A DNA stretch of 64,000 nt from Micromonospora antibiotica (lineage in GTDB: Bacteria > Actinomycetota > Actinomycetes > Mycobacteriales > Micromonosporaceae). The position numbers were made by a program, and so were the translations under genes. This document shows, in pieces, positions 52,317 to 61,149 of this stretch (position 1 is its first letter; each line of letters begins with the position of its first letter). The DNA lies in NCBI RefSeq assembly GCF_017599305.1, contig NZ_JAGFWR010000004.1, positions 186,001-250,000 on the forward strand, in the 5' to 3' direction. The notes below the pieces were generated by a model. The model did not search any database, was not told the origin of the DNA, and was given only the letters and a program-made list of their open reading frames with translations.

Positions 52317-53765
52317 TTGCCCCTCTACCTGTCTCCGCGAATCGGTCCGACACTGCAGTCGGCACTCGATGAAACCGCCCTGATGGCGCAATTATCCGAT
52401 GCGCTGGGATCTCCGCTCGGAGTGATTCTGCCACAACAGGTGGCGGACAATGTCGCCGCATTCCGTTCGATCTTTTCTGCCCACCGTCTCGCCGGCCAGA
52501 TCTATTATGCGCACAAGGCCAACCGATCCAGCGCCCTGGTGCGGGAACTCGCCGCCACCGACGCGGGTATCGACGTGGCGTCGCTCGCCGAGCTGCAGCA
52601 CGCGCTCGGTGCCGGTTTCGGACCACAGCGGATCATGGCGACCGGGCCGAAGAACGAGGAGTTCCTCTGGCTGTGCGCCGTTACCGGGGTCACCGTCAGC
52701 GCCGACTCGGTCGGCGAGTTGGCGGCGCTCGCCACACTGGTCACGAACTGGTCGTTGCCACGCGTACGGGTGATGGCACGCCTGTCGGGCTTCAGCTCGA
52801 CGGGCGTGCGGTTCACCAGCCGCCGCAGCCGGTTCGGGATGTCGGCCGCGGCGGTGAGCGAGGTTCTCGACCTGATCGAGAAACACGCCGGCGCCCTGGA
52901 CCTGGTCGGAATGGCGTTCCACCTCGACACGATCGGGTTGCCGGAGAAGGCTGTGGCGCTGGAGGGTTGCCTCGGTGCGTTGGACGAGTGCCGCCGGCGC
53001 GGCCTGCGGCCCTGGTCGGTGGACATCGGCGGCGGGTTCGGCGTGGACTACCTCGCCGACGGCACGCAGTGGGAGCGTTACACCACTGCGTTGACCGAGG
53101 CGGTGCTCGGCAGGCGGGCCCCGCTGACCTGGGCCGGGCACGGTTACGGGTTGCGCGCCGAGGGCGGCCATGTTCGGGGTGCTCTGAATCTGTACCCGGC
53201 TCACCGGCCCGTCTCCGGACCCGCGTACCTCGATCGGCTGCTACGAACAACCGCGCCCGAGCAGCGCCGCCCACTCGGGACACTGCTGTTGGACAACATG
53301 TACGACCTGCACGTCGAGCCGGGCCGGGCCCTGCTCGACCAGTGCGGCCTGGTTCTGACCCGCGTCCTTGAGGTACGTGACGAGGCCAACGGCGACACGA
53401 TCGTGCGCCTGGACTGCAACGCACGAGATGTCAGTCTTGAGGAACACGGCGTCCTGATGGACCCGGTCGTCGTGCACCGGACGACCACGGCCGCTGCGGG
53501 ACCCGTGGGGGTGTACCTGTTCGGCAACCTCTGTCTCGAAGCTGATCTCATCACCCGGCGCAAGGTCTTCCTGCCGTCGCGACCCCGCACCGGTGACCTG
53601 CTGGCCTTCGTCAACACCGCCGGCTATCTCATGGACTTCAGCGCCACGCAGGCGCTGCGCCAGCCGATCGGCCGCAAGGTCGCGCTCTATCGCGACGGCG
53701 GCGCGTGGCGATGGTGCCTCGACGAGCAGTACTGGCCCGTTCACCGTCGCGTGGAGGCAGCATGA
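52317..53765 (+). CDS. Type III PLP-dependent decarboxylase (Y4yA-like)
   Basis: A 482-residue fold-type III PLP enzyme of the Orn/DAP/Arg decarboxylase 2 group. PLP lysine K67 lies in QIYYAHKANRSSALV. The barrel shows DVASLAELQHALGAG, GMAFHLDT and the phosphate loop SVDIGGGFGVDY. The C-terminal barrel has LLLDNMYDLHVEPGRALLDQ and RLDCNARDVSLEEHG. Start TTG 52317 has GAGGAG five bases upstream. Similar enzymes decarboxylate amino-acid intermediates in metallophore pathways (SbnH type). The gene overlaps the next by four bases. The substrate is unknown. Confidence 0.82.
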   Translation: MPLYLSPRIGPTLQSALDETALMAQLSDALGSPLGVILPQQVADNVAAFRSIFSAHRLAGQIYYAHKANRSSALVRELAATDAGIDVASLAELQHALGAGFGPQRIMATGPKNEEFLWLCAVTGVTVSADSVGELAALATLVTNWSLPRVRVMARLSGFSSTGVRFTSRRSRFGMSAAAVSEVLDLIEKHAGALDLVGMAFHLDTIGLPEKAVALEGCLGALDECRRRGLRPWSVDIGGGFGVDYLADGTQWERYTTALTEAVLGRRAPLTWAGHGYGLRAEGGHVRGALNLYPAHRPVSGPAYLDRLLRTTAPEQRRPLGTLLLDNMYDLHVEPGRALLDQCGLVLTRVLEVRDEANGDTIVRLDCNARDVSLEEHGVLMDPVVVHRTTTAAAGPVGVYLFGNLCLEADLITRRKVFLPSRPRTGDLLAFVNTAGYLMDFSATQALRQPIGRKVALYRDGGAWRWCLDEQYWPVHRRVEAA

Positions 53766-55081
53766 GGTTCGAGAACATGACGGACGCCATCGGCAACACG
53801 CCCCTGGTGCGCATCGACGCCGCCGTGCACGGTCTACGCAACATCGACCTGTACGCCAAGATGGAGCTGCTCAACCCCTTCGGCTCCCTGAAGGACCGCG
53901 CCGCGTGGAACATGGCCCGGCCGCTGCTGGCCCAGGCCGTCGAACGCGGCGACACCGTCGTGGAGCTGTCCAGCGGCAACACGGCCAAGGCCCTCGCCGT
54001 CATCGCGGGCATGCACGGGCTCACCTTCAAGAGCGTCACCAACCGCATGAAGGTCACCGAGATCAAGGACCTGCTCCTGCTGCTCGGCGCGGAGATCGAC
54101 GAGTTGCCCGGCCAGGCCGAATGCCTCGACCCCAGCGACACCGACGACCCGCTGACCAGGATGTACCACCGGCTCGCCGAATCGGACGGCGGCTACCTGC
54201 ACACCGACCAGTACTTCAACGAGCTCAACGTCGACGCACACCTCAACGGCACCGGCCCCGAGATCGTGAAGGATCTCGACGGCCGGGCCCCGGACTACTT
54301 CATCGCCTGCGTCGGAACGGCCGGGTCGTCCACGGGGGTGGCGGCCGCGCTGCGCCAGCACAACCCCGAGGTACGGGTCGTCGGACTGGTGGCGCACAAG
54401 TCCGACTTCATCCCGGGGATCCGCACCATCGACGAGGTGCACGAGGTCGGCCTCTTCGACCCCGATGTCTACGACGAGGTGGAGACGATCACCGCCGACG
54501 ACGCCATCGACGGTCTGCTGACACTCGTTCGCCGGTGCGGCACGCTCGCCGGGCCGACCGGTGGTGGCGCCTACCAGGGTGCCGTACGCCACCTGCGCGC
54601 CATCGACGCACAGCTCACCGAACGCCGCACGGCGGTCTTCATCGTCTGCGACCGTGTTGAGAGCTACATGAGTTACCTGCGGGAGCGGCGCCCCGAGCTG
54701 TTCGGCCGGCCACCGCGACGGAACTCTCTGCGCACGGTGACCGACGCGGAGGTGAGGCAGGCGGCGGTGGTGGACGTCGCGGAGGCCGAGCGGTGGATCG
54801 CCGAGCGCCGCGGCCTGGTGGTCGACCTGCGCAGTCCGTTCGCGTATCAGGCGCTGCACATCGACGGTTCGGTCAACATCGTCGACGAGATCTTCGCCGA
54901 GTTGCTGCATGGTGGGCTGCCGTTCGGTCGTCGCCAGCCGGTGCTACTGGTCTGCCCGGTGGGGGAGAAGTCAGCCCGTTACGCCGCTCTGCTGACCCGG
55001 ATGGGCCACCCTGACGTGCGGTCGCTCGACGGTGGGATCATCGCGTGGCGCGACGCCGGCGCCGAGCTCGTACGCGACTGA
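53762..55081 (+). CDS. Cysteine-synthase-like PLP enzyme fused to rhodanese domain
   Basis: A 439-residue two-domain protein. Residues 1-320 are a fold-type II beta-replacement enzyme: PLP lysine K44 in NPFGSLKDRAAWN, the substrate loop VELSSGNTAKALAV, phosphate loop CVGTAGSSTG. About 335-439 form a rhodanese: LVVDLRSPFAYQALHIDGSV and active loop CPVGEKSAR with the persulfide cysteine. SbnA-type homologues make 2,3-diaminopropionate precursors from phosphoserine and an amino acid; the fused rhodanese points to sulfur transfer. ATG 53762 overlaps the upstream stop. The fusion is unusual for cysteine synthases. Confidence 0.85.
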   Translation: MRFENMTDAIGNTPLVRIDAAVHGLRNIDLYAKMELLNPFGSLKDRAAWNMARPLLAQAVERGDTVVELSSGNTAKALAVIAGMHGLTFKSVTNRMKVTEIKDLLLLLGAEIDELPGQAECLDPSDTDDPLTRMYHRLAESDGGYLHTDQYFNELNVDAHLNGTGPEIVKDLDGRAPDYFIACVGTAGSSTGVAAALRQHNPEVRVVGLVAHKSDFIPGIRTIDEVHEVGLFDPDVYDEVETITADDAIDGLLTLVRRCGTLAGPTGGGAYQGAVRHLRAIDAQLTERRTAVFIVCDRVESYMSYLRERRPELFGRPPRRNSLRTVTDAEVRQAAVVDVAEAERWIAERRGLVVDLRSPFAYQALHIDGSVNIVDEIFAELLHGGLPFGRRQPVLLVCPVGEKSARYAALLTRMGHPDVRSLDGGIIAWRDAGAELVRD

Positions 55082-55082
55082 G

Positions 55083-56273
55083 ATGAGTGCTCTCGACGAG
55101 CTGCACACGTGGCAGGAGAAGCTGCGTGGCCAATTTCCGCTGATCACCGCGAACCCGGACGTGGCGTACCTGGACAGCGCTGCCACCTCGCAGAAGCCGC
55201 AGGTGGTCCTTGACGCGGTCCTGACCTACCTGACGACGGGCAACGCCAACGCCGCGCGGGGCACGTACCCGTGGGCGAACCGGACCACCACCCGTATCGA
55301 GCAGGCCCGCGACCGCCTGCGCCGCTTCCTCGACGATCCGGCGCCGCAGCGGTCCGGAGTGCACTTCGTCAGCGGCACCACCGAGGGACTGCGTGCCGTC
55401 GCCCGCGACTGGCTCGCCCCGCAGCTGCGCGATGGCGACGAGATCATCGTGCCGTTCGCCGATCACGCCGCCAACAACGCACCCTGGCTGGAGGTCGCGG
55501 AGCTGCTGCGCCACCGCGGCTTGTCGATCGGCGTCCGCCCGATGCCCTACGATGCCGCCCACGACTACGACACCGACAGGCTCGCGACGATGATCAACAG
55601 CAGGACGCGCCTGATCGCCGCGACCCACGTACACCACGTCTACGGCAACGACATGAATGTGCACAGGCTGCGTTCGGCGGCGGGACCGACCATTCCGATC
55701 TGCCTGGACGCGGCGCAGGGCGTAGGGCACCTGCCGCTGTCCACCACCGCGACCGATGTCGACTTCGTGGTCTTCTCCGGGCACAAGACGATGGCGCTGC
55801 CGGGCACCGGCGCGATCTGGGCGCGCAACCAGCGTGGCCCCACCTACACGCCGGCCGGCTGGAACGGCTCGCCCAACACCAGTGGCATCATCAGCCTGGT
55901 CGCCGCGCTGGACTGGCTCGACGCCGCCGGCCTGGATCGCGTCGCCCGGTGGAACACCGCGCTGGGTGCACGACTCACCGACGGGTTGCGGACGATGCCC
56001 GACATCGAGGTGCTGGGCTGTCAGAACAGCCTGGCCACCGACACCCTGGTGCAGCAGCGACACGGCATCGTGGCCTTCCGTCACCGCCTGATCGGCTCCA
56101 ACGACCTCGGGTTCATCCTGGCCGCGCACGGACTCCTGGTGCGTGCGGACGGGCACTGCCAGGCCGACCAGGGCGAAAGGACGGCATCCGTACGGGTGAG
56201 CCTGCACGTCTACAACACGGCCGAGGAGGTGGACCGACTCCTGTCGGTCCTGGCCGCGCTCGACAGCGATTGA
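55083..56273 (+). CDS. SufS/CsdA-like cysteine desulfurase family enzyme
   Basis: A 396-residue class V aminotransferase-fold enzyme: N-terminal VAYLDSAATSQKPQVVLDAV, Asp209 in CLDAAQGVGHL, PLP lysine K235 in FSGHKTMALPGTGAIW, and a candidate persulfide Cys359 in RADGHCQADQG. The usual RxGHHCAQP loop is altered to RADGHCQAD, so activity may differ from housekeeping SufS. It lies 1 nt after the rhodanese fusion gene, so sulfur could pass from it to that rhodanese. No Fe-S cluster scaffold genes are nearby, which argues for a dedicated biosynthetic role. Confidence 0.85.
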   Translation: MSALDELHTWQEKLRGQFPLITANPDVAYLDSAATSQKPQVVLDAVLTYLTTGNANAARGTYPWANRTTTRIEQARDRLRRFLDDPAPQRSGVHFVSGTTEGLRAVARDWLAPQLRDGDEIIVPFADHAANNAPWLEVAELLRHRGLSIGVRPMPYDAAHDYDTDRLATMINSRTRLIAATHVHHVYGNDMNVHRLRSAAGPTIPICLDAAQGVGHLPLSTTATDVDFVVFSGHKTMALPGTGAIWARNQRGPTYTPAGWNGSPNTSGIISLVAALDWLDAAGLDRVARWNTALGARLTDGLRTMPDIEVLGCQNSLATDTLVQQRHGIVAFRHRLIGSNDLGFILAAHGLLVRADGHCQADQGERTASVRVSLHVYNTAEEVDRLLSVLAALDSD

Positions 56274-56324
56274 CCGACACGCGCCCCGATATGACCGTTT
56301 CCTCCTCCGGGTCGGCTACTCTGT

Positions 56325-56345
56325 CGGAAATGGCTTCCGTTATCG
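56325..56345 (+). promoter_or_regulatory. Zur-like box upstream of the methyltransferase
   Basis: CGGAAATGGCTTCCGTTATCG shares CGTTATCG and GAAA with the rpmB box (trimmed core GGAAATGGCTTCCGTTATC). It is 40 nt before ATG 56385. Confidence 0.6.
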
Positions 56346-56384
56346 TGTGGCCTTTCCGTCCGCGTGTCATCCCGGAGTGCACCC

Positions 56385-57146
56385 ATGGCAACGACTACCG
56401 GCGCGCCCGGTGCTGTGCTCGACTCGGCGCAGATCGTCCACTGGCGCGAGGCGTGGTTCCAGGTCATGGAGGGGTTTGTACCGCACCTCGCCAGCCTTGA
56501 GGAGACGCTGTGCCGTATCGCCGAGGCCGCGCACGGCCGTGCGCCCCGGCGGGTGCTCGATCTCGGCGGTGGCCCCGGACTGCTCGTGGAGCGGATGGCG
56601 CGGCGCTGGGCCGACGTCGCCGCCACTCTCATGGACATCGACCCCGTGCTGCTCGCACTGGCCAGTGGCGCGCTGGCGGACGAGGTGCGGGTGCTGCACG
56701 GTGACCTGTCGACGTCGGGCTGGGTGGACCGCGCGGGGGGCGGCTATGACCTTGTCACGGTGGTGATGACCCTGCACTACCTGCCACCGGTCCAGGCGCG
56801 TGCGTTCTATGCCGACGTCCGTCGTTGCCTGGCGCCCGGAGGGCTGCTGATTGTCGCGGATCTCATGCCTGACGAGAGCCTCCCATCCCTGATGGGTGCC
56901 CTGGACCCCGCGCCGGACGAGGCCGCGGCGGAGCTGGCCTGGGCGCAGTGGTGGAACGACGTCGGGCAGGCGGAGCAGTTGCGCCCACTGCTCGGGCAGC
57001 GAGCGGCGATCTTCGACAACCGCCTGCCGGCCGAGTTCACCGCTCCGGGTGGCTGGCACGCCGCCGCCGCCCGTGACGCCGGATTCGGCGAGGCCGGGAT
57101 CTTCTGGCGTTGTGGCAGGCATGCGGCGCTGGCGGCCCGGGACTGA
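56385..57146 (+). CDS. Class I SAM-dependent methyltransferase
   Basis: A 253-residue Rossmann methyltransferase. The SAM motif is RRVLDLGGGPGLLVERMARR, followed by LMDIDPVLLALASG, VLHGDLST, YDLVTVVMTLHYLPP and LAPGGLLIVADLMPDES. The N-terminal helices (QIVHWREAWFQVMEGFVPHL) and C-terminal ARDAGFGEAGIFWRCGRHAA resemble small-molecule O- or N-methyltransferases. ATG 56385 has GGAG upstream. It has its own Zur-like box and lies between the PLP cassette and the zinc importer, so it may tailor the same product. Confidence 0.8.
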   Translation: MATTTGAPGAVLDSAQIVHWREAWFQVMEGFVPHLASLEETLCRIAEAAHGRAPRRVLDLGGGPGLLVERMARRWADVAATLMDIDPVLLALASGALADEVRVLHGDLSTSGWVDRAGGGYDLVTVVMTLHYLPPVQARAFYADVRRCLAPGGLLIVADLMPDESLPSLMGALDPAPDEAAAELAWAQWWNDVGQAEQLRPLLGQRAAIFDNRLPAEFTAPGGWHAAAARDAGFGEAGIFWRCGRHAALAARD

Positions 57147-57222
57147 GGATCGGCCGCCCGGTCCGCTGGGGCGGCGCAGCGACACATGCACGTGTGGTCA
57201 TCTCACTATTAGACGATACTTA

Positions 57223-57245
57223 GCGAAAACGATTACCGTTCCGAT
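57223..57245 (+). promoter_or_regulatory. Zur box upstream of the znuA-like operon
   Basis: GCGAAAACGATTACCGTTCC is a strong Zur-type site, 22 nt before GTG 57267. Confidence 0.8.
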
Positions 57246-57266
57246 TCTGAGGAATGGAGTGTTTTC

Positions 57267-58250
57267 GTGAAGTACACACAACGCATGTTCGTCGCGGCGG
57301 CGGCAGCCGCCGCGCTCGTTCTTCTCGGTGGTTGCGGCTCGGGTGACGACGATGCTCCGGGCGGCAGCAGCGCTCCGGGTGCCACCAGGCTGGCCGTGGT
57401 CGCCACGACCCCCGAGGTCGCCGACTTCGTCCGCGCCGTCGGTGGTGACGATGTCACCGTCACACAGATCATCAAGCCGAACGTTGACCCGCACGACTAC
57501 GAGCCCACCCCGGCCGACATCCAGGCGATCGGCAAAGCCGCCGTCGTGGTCAAGAACGGCGTCGGGCTCGAGGAGTGGCTGGACCAGACCATCGAGTCGG
57601 CAGGCTTCAAGGGCACCGTCGTCGACTCCAGCCAGGGCGTGACCCTGCGGGAGGGCGGCCACGAGGAGGACGAGGGCCACGAGGAGGAGAGTGCCCACGA
57701 GGGCGAGGAGCACGACCCGCACATCTGGCATAACCCGCTCAACGCCAAGACGATGGTCGCCAACATCGAGAAGGGCCTCGCCACGGCCGACCCCGCACAC
57801 GCTGCGGCCTTCGCCGACAATCTGAAGACCTACACGGCTGAACTCGACAAGCTCGACGCCGACAACGAGGCCGCCTTCGCCCGGATCCCAGCCGACCAAC
57901 GCAAGCTGGTGACCAACCACGACGCCTTCGGCTACTACGTCGACCGGTACAGGCTGGAGTTCGTCGGCTCGGTCATCCCCAGCCTCGACACCTCGGCCGA
58001 GCTGAGCGCGAAGCAGCTCAACGACCTCGTCGCAAAGATCAAGGCGACCGGTACGAAGGCCATCTTCGCGGAGACCTCACTGCCGCCCAAGAGCGCCGAA
58101 GCGATCGCCAAGCAGGCCGGCGTCAAGGTCATCGGCGGTGAAGACGCCCTCTACGGCGACAGCATCGGGCCCGAAGGCACGCCCGAGGGCACCTACCTCG
58201 GCGCCGAGCGGCACAACACCCAGGTCATCGTCACGGCTCTGGGCGGCTGA
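57267..58250 (+). CDS. ZnuA-like zinc-binding lipoprotein
   Basis: A 327-residue substrate-binding lipoprotein (lipobox LLGGC). The two lobes carry the metal ligands: His in VDPHDYEPTPAD, His in HDPHIWHNPLN, His in LVTNHDAFGYYVDRY and Asp in ALYGDSIG. Between the lobes is an acidic His-rich loop of about 25 residues (GGHEEDEGHEEESAHEGEEH) typical of zinc-specific binders. GTG 57267 has GGAG upstream. It is first of five genes with overlapping or near-touching ends. Confidence 0.93.
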   Translation: MKYTQRMFVAAAAAAALVLLGGCGSGDDDAPGGSSAPGATRLAVVATTPEVADFVRAVGGDDVTVTQIIKPNVDPHDYEPTPADIQAIGKAAVVVKNGVGLEEWLDQTIESAGFKGTVVDSSQGVTLREGGHEEDEGHEEESAHEGEEHDPHIWHNPLNAKTMVANIEKGLATADPAHAAAFADNLKTYTAELDKLDADNEAAFARIPADQRKLVTNHDAFGYYVDRYRLEFVGSVIPSLDTSAELSAKQLNDLVAKIKATGTKAIFAETSLPPKSAEAIAKQAGVKVIGGEDALYGDSIGPEGTPEGTYLGAERHNTQVIVTALGG

Positions 58251-58251
58251 C

Positions 58252-59022
58252 ATGAACGATGCCGCGGCGGCCGACGCCGCCCTTCGCTGTACCGAGGTGA
58301 GCGTCGGCTACCACGGCACGCCCGTGCTCACGAACGTCACCCTCGACCTGGTCCCCGGACAGCGCCTGGCCCTGATCGGGCCGAACGGCGCCGGAAAGTC
58401 GACCCTGATCAAGTCGATACTCGGCCTGGTGCCGGTCCTCGCCGGCACGTGCACCGTGCTCGGACGCACGCCGTCGCATGCCCGGACCCTCATCGGGTAC
58501 GTGCCGCAGACCGACTCCCTCGACGCCGACTTCCCCGTGACCGCAGGCCAGGTCGTCATGATGGGCCGCTACCGGCGAATCGGTTGGTGGCGCCCCACCC
58601 GCGGCGTCGACCGCCGCGCCGTTCAGGAGGCGCTCGACCGACTGGGCCTGGCCGACCACGCGAGGACCCACTTCGGCGTTCTCTCCGGTGGCCAACGCCA
58701 ACGGGTACTGCTCGCCCGAGCCATCGCCGCCGAGCCACGGCTGCTCCTCCTCGACGAGCCGTTCAACGGCGTCGACCTGGTGAGCCAGGACGCCATCCTG
58801 TCAGTCCTCCGCGAACTCGGCGCGGCCGGAACCACCCTGGTGCTGAGCACCCACGACCTGACGCTCGCGCATGAGTTCGCCGACACCGTCTGCGTACTCA
58901 ACGGTCGGCAGTGGGCGCTCGGCCCGCCCGGTGCCACGCTGACTGCGGACACGCTGCGCCGCGCGTACGGTGGCCACGCCATCGAGCTGAGAGACGGCCG
59001 AACAGTGCTGGTGGAGCCGTGA
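58252..59022 (+). CDS. ZnuC-like zinc ABC transporter ATPase
   Basis: A 256-residue ATPase: Walker A LIGPNGAGKSTLIKSILG, YVPQTDSLDADFPVTAGQVV, signature LSGGQRQRVLLARAIA, Walker B LLLLDEPFNGVDLV, His switch STHDL. ATG 58252 lies 1 nt after the znuA-like stop with no good Shine-Dalgarno, so it depends on coupling. Confidence 0.93.
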   Translation: MNDAAAADAALRCTEVSVGYHGTPVLTNVTLDLVPGQRLALIGPNGAGKSTLIKSILGLVPVLAGTCTVLGRTPSHARTLIGYVPQTDSLDADFPVTAGQVVMMGRYRRIGWWRPTRGVDRRAVQEALDRLGLADHARTHFGVLSGGQRQRVLLARAIAAEPRLLLLDEPFNGVDLVSQDAILSVLRELGAAGTTLVLSTHDLTLAHEFADTVCVLNGRQWALGPPGATLTADTLRRAYGGHAIELRDGRTVLVEP

Positions 59023-59906
59023 TCGAGCCGTTCACCGTACCGTTCATGGGGCGCGCCCTGGCCGAGCTCGTCCTACTCGCCCTCGTCTGCGGACCGGTCA
59101 GCGTCTTCGTCTTCGCCCGCCGCCTGGCGTTCGTCTCCGACGCGGTGACGCACACCGTCTTTCCCGGCGTCGTCATCGGGTTCCTCGCCGGTGGCATCGA
59201 GGGCATCGTCGTCGGGGCGCTGGTCGCCGGCATCGCGACCGCAGTGGTGTTGACCCTGCTCGGCCGTGCCGGGGCGCTGTCCGACGACGCGGCCACCGCC
59301 GTGGTGCTCACCGCCATGTTCTCGATCGGTGTGGTGCTCGTGTCGCGGCGCTCCTCGTACACCTCGGATCTGACGTCGTTCCTCTTCGGACGCATCCTGA
59401 CGGTGACGCCGCGCCAGATCGTGGAGACCGCCGTGCTGGCGGTCCTCATCCTCGGGTTGCTGCTGGTCGGCGCCCGCGCTCTGGTCTTTCGGACCTTCGA
59501 CCCCGCCGGGGCCGCCGCCGCCGGCTTCCGGATCGCCGGGCTCGACCTGTTGCTCAACATCATCGTCGCGCTCGTCGTCGTCGCCGCGGTGCGCGCCGTC
59601 GGCACGATCCTCGTGGTCGCGTTGCTCATCGTGCCGGCCGCAGCCGCCCGCATGCTCACCACACGCCTGTCACAGATGGCACTGGTCGGCACCGGCCTCA
59701 TCATCCTCGCCGCATACGGCGGCCTGCTGGCCAGCTGGACCGCATCGGTCGACTACGGCATCGCCCTGACCTCGGCCTCCGCCGTCGTCCTGCTGCTCGT
59801 GCTCGCCTACCTGCTGCTGCTCCCTCTGGGTGCGCTGCGGTCGAGGCGCAACCACGGGCGGACCGCCCCCCACGCCCGGAGGTCCCCGCATGAACTGGTG
59901 GGATGA
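59019..59906 (+). CDS. ZnuB-like metal ABC permease 1
   Basis: A 295-residue ABC-3 permease (FVFARRLAFVSDAVTHTVFP, FRTFDPAGAAAAGFRIAGLD, IVPAAAARMLTTRLSQM) with about eight helices. GTG 59019 overlaps the ATPase stop and its end overlaps permease 2 by 17 nt. Tandem unequal permeases suggest the membrane part is a heterodimer. Confidence 0.92.
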   Translation: MIEPFTVPFMGRALAELVLLALVCGPVSVFVFARRLAFVSDAVTHTVFPGVVIGFLAGGIEGIVVGALVAGIATAVVLTLLGRAGALSDDAATAVVLTAMFSIGVVLVSRRSSYTSDLTSFLFGRILTVTPRQIVETAVLAVLILGLLLVGARALVFRTFDPAGAAAAGFRIAGLDLLLNIIVALVVVAAVRAVGTILVVALLIVPAAAARMLTTRLSQMALVGTGLIILAAYGGLLASWTASVDYGIALTSASAVVLLLVLAYLLLLPLGALRSRRNHGRTAPHARRSPHELVG

Positions 59907-60729
59907 CGCGTTGCACCGCGCCACCGCCGAGGTGCTGCTTGCCGGCGCGCTCGCCGGACTCGTCGGCGTACACGTCGTGCTCCGCCGGCTGTCGTTCTTC
60001 ACGATGGCACTGACCCACGCCACGTTCCCCGGGGTGGTGGCCGCCTCCATCATCGGCGTCAACATCATCGTCGGCGGCGCGGTCGCGGGCGCGATCGTCG
60101 CGGTGGGCGTCGCCGCGCTCAGCCGCCGTCGAAGCCAGAACACCGCCGCTGCCACCGGCGTCATGCTCTCCGGGGGCTTCGCGCTCGGCGCCGGGCTCGT
60201 CGCCAGCCAAAACGGCTTCAGTCGAGACCTGACATCGTTCCTCGTCGGATCGATCCTCACCGTCAGCCCGCAGGACCTCATGGCCACCGCGGTGGCGCTC
60301 GTCGTCGTCGCGGCCGTACTGCTGACCTGCGCCCGTCCACTGCGCTACAGCGGCTTCGACCCCGCCGGCGCGCGGGCGGCCGGCTTCGCCACCGGTGGCT
60401 GGGACGTCGTGCTGCTACTCGTCATCGAGGTGGCGGTCGTGACGATCGTCCCGGCCGTCGGCACGATCCTCGCCCTCGCCCTCATCGTGGCGCCGGCGGC
60501 GGCGGCGCGTCAGTGGTCGCATCGGTTGAGCGTCATCACCGCCCTGGCGGTCACCCTCGGCGCCCTCAGCGGTCTCGGCGGTCTGTACGCGTCGAGCCGC
60601 TGGGACGTCGCCGCCGGCGCGAGCATCACCCTGACCGCCACGGCGGTACTGGCGCTGTCGACGGTGCTGTCCCGGCTGGTCAGAACCAGGCCCACGGTGC
60701 CCGTCCACCTGCGGGCAGCCTCGGCATGA
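59890..60729 (+). CDS. ZnuB-like metal ABC permease 2
   Basis: A 279-residue ABC-3 permease (GVHVVLRRLSFFTMALTHAT, YSGFDPAGARAAGFATGGWD, IVAPAAAARQWSHRLSV) similar to permease 1 in layout. ATG 59890 is inside the end of the previous gene. Its stop overlaps the ArsR gene (ATGA). Confidence 0.92.
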   Translation: MNWWDDALHRATAEVLLAGALAGLVGVHVVLRRLSFFTMALTHATFPGVVAASIIGVNIIVGGAVAGAIVAVGVAALSRRRSQNTAAATGVMLSGGFALGAGLVASQNGFSRDLTSFLVGSILTVSPQDLMATAVALVVVAAVLLTCARPLRYSGFDPAGARAAGFATGGWDVVLLLVIEVAVVTIVPAVGTILALALIVAPAAAARQWSHRLSVITALAVTLGALSGLGGLYASSRWDVAAGASITLTATAVLALSTVLSRLVRTRPTVPVHLRAASA

Positions 60730-61034
60730 GCGCCGCAGACCCCGACGGGAGGAGGCGTACGCTGGACCGCGCGGTCGTCGTGCTGCGCGCCATGGCGTAC
60801 GAGCACCGGATACGCATCCTCGTGCTGCTGCAGGACGGCGACGAGACACCGGCCTCACTGGCGGAGGCCCTGTGCGTGGACAAGACAGTCATCGCCCGCC
60901 ATCTGCGGTACCTCAAGGACGCCCGGTTGATCCGGCGCACGCGTCGTGGCCGACAGGTGACCTACACGCTGCAGGGGGAGGCCACCCGGCGCCTCGTCAC
61001 GGAGGTGCTGCACCACGCCGACCACTCGGCCTGA
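60726..61034 (+). CDS. ArsR-family regulator at the end of the zinc importer operon
   Basis: A 102-residue winged-helix protein: VVLRAMAYEHRIRILVLLQD, ASLAEALCVDKTVIARHLRY, ARLIRRTRRGRQVTYTLQGE. One Cys lies in the helix-turn-helix and a His pair (LHHADHSA) ends the chain, a possible alpha5-type metal site. Being co-transcribed with a Zur-controlled importer, it may add a second, zinc-excess response. Confidence 0.87.
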   Translation: MSAADPDGRRRTLDRAVVVLRAMAYEHRIRILVLLQDGDETPASLAEALCVDKTVIARHLRYLKDARLIRRTRRGRQVTYTLQGEATRRLVTEVLHHADHSA

Positions 61035-61149
61035 CCACGGCGCGAGAGTAACGACTTTGCCGAGCACGTTCTGCGCGCTGTGGGTGATTTCCTCGGCATC
61101 GTCCCCGCGGTCGACTCATCGCCGGACGGTGCCTCAGCCGGGAAGCGCC

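Noticed and set aside
52317..57146. Possible coelibactin- or NRPS-type zincophore cluster
   Set aside because: No adenylation, condensation or carrier domains and no NIS synthetase are present, so known NRPS or staphyloferrin-like pathways do not fit as a whole.
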